Part shown: positions 59,526-64,000 of the stretch, piece after piece | Position numbering within the stretch: the first letter of the stretch is position 1 | Layout: every line of letters begins with the position of its first letter | Assembly: GCF_019175385.1 (NCBI RefSeq) | Contig: NC_083340.1 | Location: 16,008,336 to 16,072,335 of the forward strand | Direction: 5' to 3' | DNA: 64,000 nt | From: Lycium barbarum | Lineage: Eukaryota; Streptophyta; Magnoliopsida; Solanales; Solanaceae | Position numbers and translations under genes: made by a program | The notes under the pieces: model-generated | Databases searched by the model: none | The model's input: the letters and a program-made list of their open reading frames with translations, nothing else | What the model was told of the DNA's origin: nothing

Positions 59526-61891
59526 TTCAAAGGATTTTGGCAACAACTTTTACCGCCAAAAAATTGTAAAGCATGGCTGATGGCACCCAAGATTGCAATA
59601 TATTGTTGGTTGAAAAGAAGTCTTTTTTTTTTAATGTCAGAGGTTGAAAAGACGTCTTAATTGGCCTGCTAAAGAGTTCTCCACAGGTTATTTGCATCAT
59701 TGGATGATCCAATTTGGATTGGAAGCTACTTTGCCATGACCAAACATTAAAAATAATTCTATTATGAAAAATATTTACATAATAATATTTTCTGCTATAC
59801 TAAGCATACAATTAGAGTATGTCGATTGGCATCGAGGATTTATATTATTCTTCTTCTTCTTAATAAAGAGTTATTTTAAATAAAATTCGTTACACAAGGG
59901 GATTGGAGAATGATAATGGGAAAAGAGTTAGTGAGAATATTGAACAGTTGAACTTGTATATTCTCCTATATAAATAGTTGAGCAGCTTCATCTGTCTGTT
60001 TCATGGTCCCAATTTTGACATTTTATGTATTGATGTAGGCTCTTTCATTTGTAAGGTGAGGTTATTGAGAGAATTGCAATTTGCAAGAGACTCGCTTTAC
60101 AATTGCTTATTGGGTACTCAAGTAATTATTAAATTATTTGCTTTTGATTTAATATTTTGTAAAAATCTTTATGGAGCATTGAAAAACAATATTTTTTAAC
60201 GAATGTAACTTACATTATTAAAGATATTTTTTAACAAATGGAAGGAGCTATATTGAATTTATTTTAGCATCTGATAAGTAAATTAAAAAAAACTAATTAA
60301 AAAGTTCTAATGATTTGACATAGTTAAAATTTATCAAATTCATGAAAGTAATAGTATTTAAATTGTTAATAAATTTAGACTCATCCTAAAACTCAACAGG
60401 GCATCAACTAATAGATAAATAGTTAAAGAAAAAAAGTATATTCAAGATGTGAAGGTATATATTGACCATAATTTTAAAGGGTAAGTAATAGATTGATGTA
60501 TAACTTTAGAGCTAGGTATTAAGACAGTATTTGCTTTGAAATTGAAAAAAAAGAGTATTTATTAAAATTAAGGTTTTAACCGTTGTGTAAATCACCTTAT
60601 CAACACCATTAGTAACTAGTACCTGTTATATGGGAGACTTTTCCTGATATACACCACAAACCTTAGTATGATTTTTGCTTAATTTTGGAATACTGATTTT
60701 TAAGAATTAAATTTGGGAGAGATTTTTAAAATTATAAAACAAAAAGTATCTCAAGGGCTAAAAAAGATAATTAAATAAATTATATTAGATCATTGTCTTA
60801 CTACAATAGTTTTTTAATGGAAGTAATATATTTATTGAGCTCTTGTAACTGTCAGTCTGCCTTAAAATTCTAATATGGTGGATTGTGACAATTTGTATTA
60901 TTATTATTATTATTATTAGTATCTACTGTGGATCCAATTTAATTCTGTAGCTAACATATAACACACTTAAATTATCGAAAACCAAAGTTAATTGAACATA
61001 GAATTCAAACGAAAATTAAGATTTTTAACTAAAGCTTCTCAATAATTGCTAGTAGTTTGCTCGTACTTGTCAAAACTCGAAGGGACTTAGCTTATGTATG
61101 AATTTAATTTTTCAAGACTTAAATATTCTTACTTTGATCTTAAATGCTTTACTTCTTCGAGCTACTATAACATAATGTAGATTTTGCGAGCTGTTAGCTT
61201 TATTAATTGCTTGTGAGAATTGAATGTCATGTTATCATTATTAAGTCCGACATTACTTTACAGATTAAAGTGAAAAGATAACTGCAAAACAATATTTACA
61301 AATAAAAATTTAAATATGTAGAAACCATTTGAATGCTTTTTTGAAAAGAAACATTTGAAATTATTATTACATACTATATACTAAAAGTTTTCTATATTTC
61401 AACAATATTTTAGAAATATCTGTTAAATATATTAAATTCAATTGGCTTTGACTCTTAGTAAATATGAAATTCGTTTTTCGGCAGAGAGAGCATTAAAATA
61501 TGCCACAATTTATTCAATCTCACAATTTCTTCATAATTTTCTAAAAGGTATATTTTTGAAGAGAAACATATATAGGTCGAAATAAAAAGCCTACCTATTT
61601 TCTAAGAAACTACAAAACAATGAACTTACAATTGTATTATAATTTATTTATTGTCAGTTATACGGTCAAACATTCTCTTTCTCCTTTTTCATTCTATTTT
61701 CAGTAAGTTGGTGTAGCCGTTTTATTTCTATTTTGCTTGAAAATTGAATTACAATACTATTATAGACTTCCAATATAAAAGAATGTTTCAATAGTTTGAC
61801 AGTGCAAGAATATTAGAAATTTGTGGATGGTTACAAGTCAAAAGAATGTGTCAATTAGTCGTAGGTTTAAATTTGGATAACTCAAGCAAAT
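59526..61891. other. AT-rich intergenic stretch
   Basis: No gene or classifiable element is visible. There is a short (ATT)n run at 60898-60917. Confidence 0.5.
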
Positions 61892-62050
61892 AAAATACAT
61901 AATGCTTCAAAACACTGACGTGCATATTCTATATGAAATAAATATAAATAAATTTGACGAAAGCACTTACGCAAAAATAAATGAAAATACATAATGCTTC
62001 AAAAGATTGATGTGGACATTATATATGAGATAAATATAAATAAATTTGAC
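61892..62050. repeat. Direct duplication of 67 bp at 92-bp spacing
   Basis: 61892-61958 and 61984-62050 share AAAATACATAATGCTTCAAA and AAATATAAATAAATTTGAC, with a handful of differences. Confidence 0.9.
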
Positions 62051-63660
62051 CAAACACAAGTAAATCTTTAAGATTTGACCATTGATTAACATACCCGCAA
62101 CTATATTTCTTAGTGGGTAAGTGGTTCTCAGCGATTAAATTCACGAGTCTTACTTTTATGTTAACTTTTGTTTTTCTCTTAAATAAATGGAAGCCCTATC
62201 AGTGGAAAATAAATTAAACAGGCATTTTATGAAAATTTCCAAGATAACGTAGGCGAGAAATGATCAACCACTTCATATACAATACCAACTATAGTTTAAT
62301 AGAATAATATTGAAACATAGTTTCTAAAGACCATAATCAATGCGATATCTATGGTAGTCATAATCCAGGTTTTTCATTAGAGGAATCTGTAATCTCTTGC
62401 TTATGAGACTTTTGCTCTACCCTTGAACATAAATTACAACTTCATTGTCCATTATGAATAATTCGCATTTAGATTTAATTTAAAATATAGATAAAATTAG
62501 TTAAAAAGTTGGTTAAATTGATTCTCTATAAGTTAAATTTTTTGAAAAAATTGAGAATATTAGTAATTATACGTCAACACAATTTTTTCTAATAACAATG
62601 TCCAAATTAATTTACGTGCACCTTAACTAATTTATTGGGCATGTTATTACAATTCACAAGCACAAATATGCGTTAAATATACAAATAGACTCATATGGTG
62701 TTTTTAGCAGAATTCAAACTTGATTCCGAAATCTTAACTCAAATGCAACGTTAAATATGCATTTTTAATCTTTTATTCGGTATTTAGTATTCGCTTTTGG
62801 AGTCCGACTAACTCGAATTTACTTGCCTAAGGTTCATTAGTGTTGAAAATGATTCTTACTATAATTTTTTCTATTTTTAAAACTCAAATTCAGAATCTCT
62901 AATTAGGAGCGGAAAATTTTCATTCATCCGACAATAATACTTGGTGATTAAATAGTAAATACGCATTCACATGAAGTAGGTATATTTAAGTTAGATGACA
63001 GAAATTACTTACAAGTTAGGATTATATAATCTTGAAGTCCCAAATTCCCAATCATATTCATCTTTTTACCTTAAAAAACTTAACCTAGCACGGTATCCAA
63101 AAGGAACCAAACCTAGTCAACAGACATCTTCATGTTGGATTATAAAAATCGAAGACATGGGTACAACGTTGACATAATACCAGCTCAGCACGAGGGTCCC
63201 ACTAAATAAGTCCCAAAACCGTACTTTAATAGCGAGGGTGTTTGACACGCGCTAACAAGACCGCGTGATTCAGGTTAACAAGTCCTTGCCACTTGCAAAG
63301 GAAAGTCTTCCTTTACGTTATTCACTAACTCCCACTCGCTTACACCAACGCGTGCGTCACGCGCCTTTTTTTTTTCCTCCCTCATCCACTTTTACTTGTA
63401 CACTTGGAAACTAAGATAATTTATCGAGTACTTCCTAATTATCATTATTACTCCTTCCGGATAAAAAAAAATGTTCACTTAAAATTTTTTAATTAAAAAA
63501 GAGTATTCACTTAGCAAATCAAAAAAGAATTAATCTTATTTTTTCAAATTTGCCCCTATTAAGGGCTATGTGATCAAATCCTAATATCTATTTAATTAAA
63601 GGCAGTTTAGTCAATTTTTTTCTAGAAGTTAATATTTTTTTAAAGGGTGTACAAATGACT
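62051..63660. other. AT-rich intergenic stretch with a GC-richer patch
   Basis: No gene is recognised. 63180-63365 is richer in GC and CpG (ACGCGCTAACAAGACCGCG, CAACGCGTGCGTCACGCG) than its surroundings and could be a promoter or an eroded repeat. A Stowaway-like start (TACTCCTTCCGGAT) is at 63449. Confidence 0.4.
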
Positions 63661-63662
63661 AA

Positions 63663-64000
63663 GGGTCTGTTTGGAAAGCCACCTGGTAATTGGAATTGGT
63701 GTAATTACTACCCTAGTAATTATACAGCCTAGTAATTACACAGTATTGTAATTACAATGACCTGTTTGTTTGTCATAATGTAATTACAGTGTAATTACAA
63801 GCGTGCTGTTTGGTTGCACAAGTGTAATTACACAGTTAGTTTAATATTAAAATAAAACTTCACTAGAAAAAAATTAAAATTAATATTTAAAAAATATGTG
63901 TCTTTAGACATGATATTAAATTAACTATTTAATAACACATTATTTCTTGAAAATATGTTAATTAATAATCATATATTTGTAACTAATATTGTAAAAAATA
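63663..64000. mobile_element. MITE with GTAATTAC repeats, cut by the window edge
   Basis: It starts AGGGTCTGTTTGGAAAG, a hAT-like MITE terminus, followed by about ten TGTAATTAC/GTAATTACA palindromic half-sites to 63835. The other end lies outside the window. Confidence 0.6.

Noticed and set aside
59394..59660. 88-codon open frame
   Set aside because: Its first half lies in a SINE-like repeat and the rest has no domain.
1..64000. Integrated pararetrovirus or other viral sequence
   Set aside because: The only reverse-transcriptase genes found have LTR-retrotransposon or LINE architecture. No coat or movement protein was recognised.

Overview
The window is plant nuclear DNA, most likely from a Solanaceae species. 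It is AT-rich, with intron-containing genes embedded in retrotransposons, MULE-type DNA transposons, MITEs and several SINEs. Some SINEs have the (TTG)n tail and body typical of the solanaceous TS/SolS families. No tRNA or rRNA gene, CRISPR array or bacterial operon was seen.

Four host genes can be reconstructed. They are a CYP93-like cytochrome P450 (minus, 5644-7399, 2 exons), the ESCRT-II subunit VPS25 (minus, 18544-22324, 6 exons, 179 aa), phosphomevalonate kinase of the mevalonate pathway (plus, 39587-47913, 10 exons, 498 aa), and an intronless 606-aa PLS/DYW pentatricopeptide-repeat protein (minus, 48492-50312). The last two converge tail to tail. The P450, PMK and PPR frames are uninterrupted, and all VPS25 exon phases agree.

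Layout: 1-5554 is a young Ty1/copia element (minus) lying 89 bp past the P450 stop. 8001-9060 is a 1.06-kb TIR element. 9712-15458 is a dead MULE transposase split by a 2.2-kb solo LTR with a perfect 5-bp target duplication. 16082-17940 holds gypsy gag and LTR debris. 18544-24900 is VPS25 and its upstream region, with a MITE, three TS SINE copies and a receptor-like-kinase fragment between 26-bp direct repeats. About 25.4-37.7 kb is a 12-kb composite MULE. 38.5-48 kb is PMK with repeat-filled introns. 51.8-57.2 kb is nested repeats. 57.2-64 kb is AT-rich intergenic DNA with SINEs, short tandem duplications and a MITE at the edge.

The most unusual object is the 12-kb element. A MURA-type transposase (minus) faces a DUF1985/Ulp1-like cysteine-protease gene (plus). 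Its non-coding DNA is full of the short motif TGTATTTG, often as a palindrome TGTATTT-N3-AAATACA, and includes five 300-bp tandem units and a near-perfect hairpin. The layout recalls the Kaonashi (ULP1-carrying) and VANDAL (motif-accumulating, anti-silencing) MULEs of Arabidopsis. Both genes carry disabling changes, so this copy looks recently dead. All calls come from reading the sequence; no database search was run.
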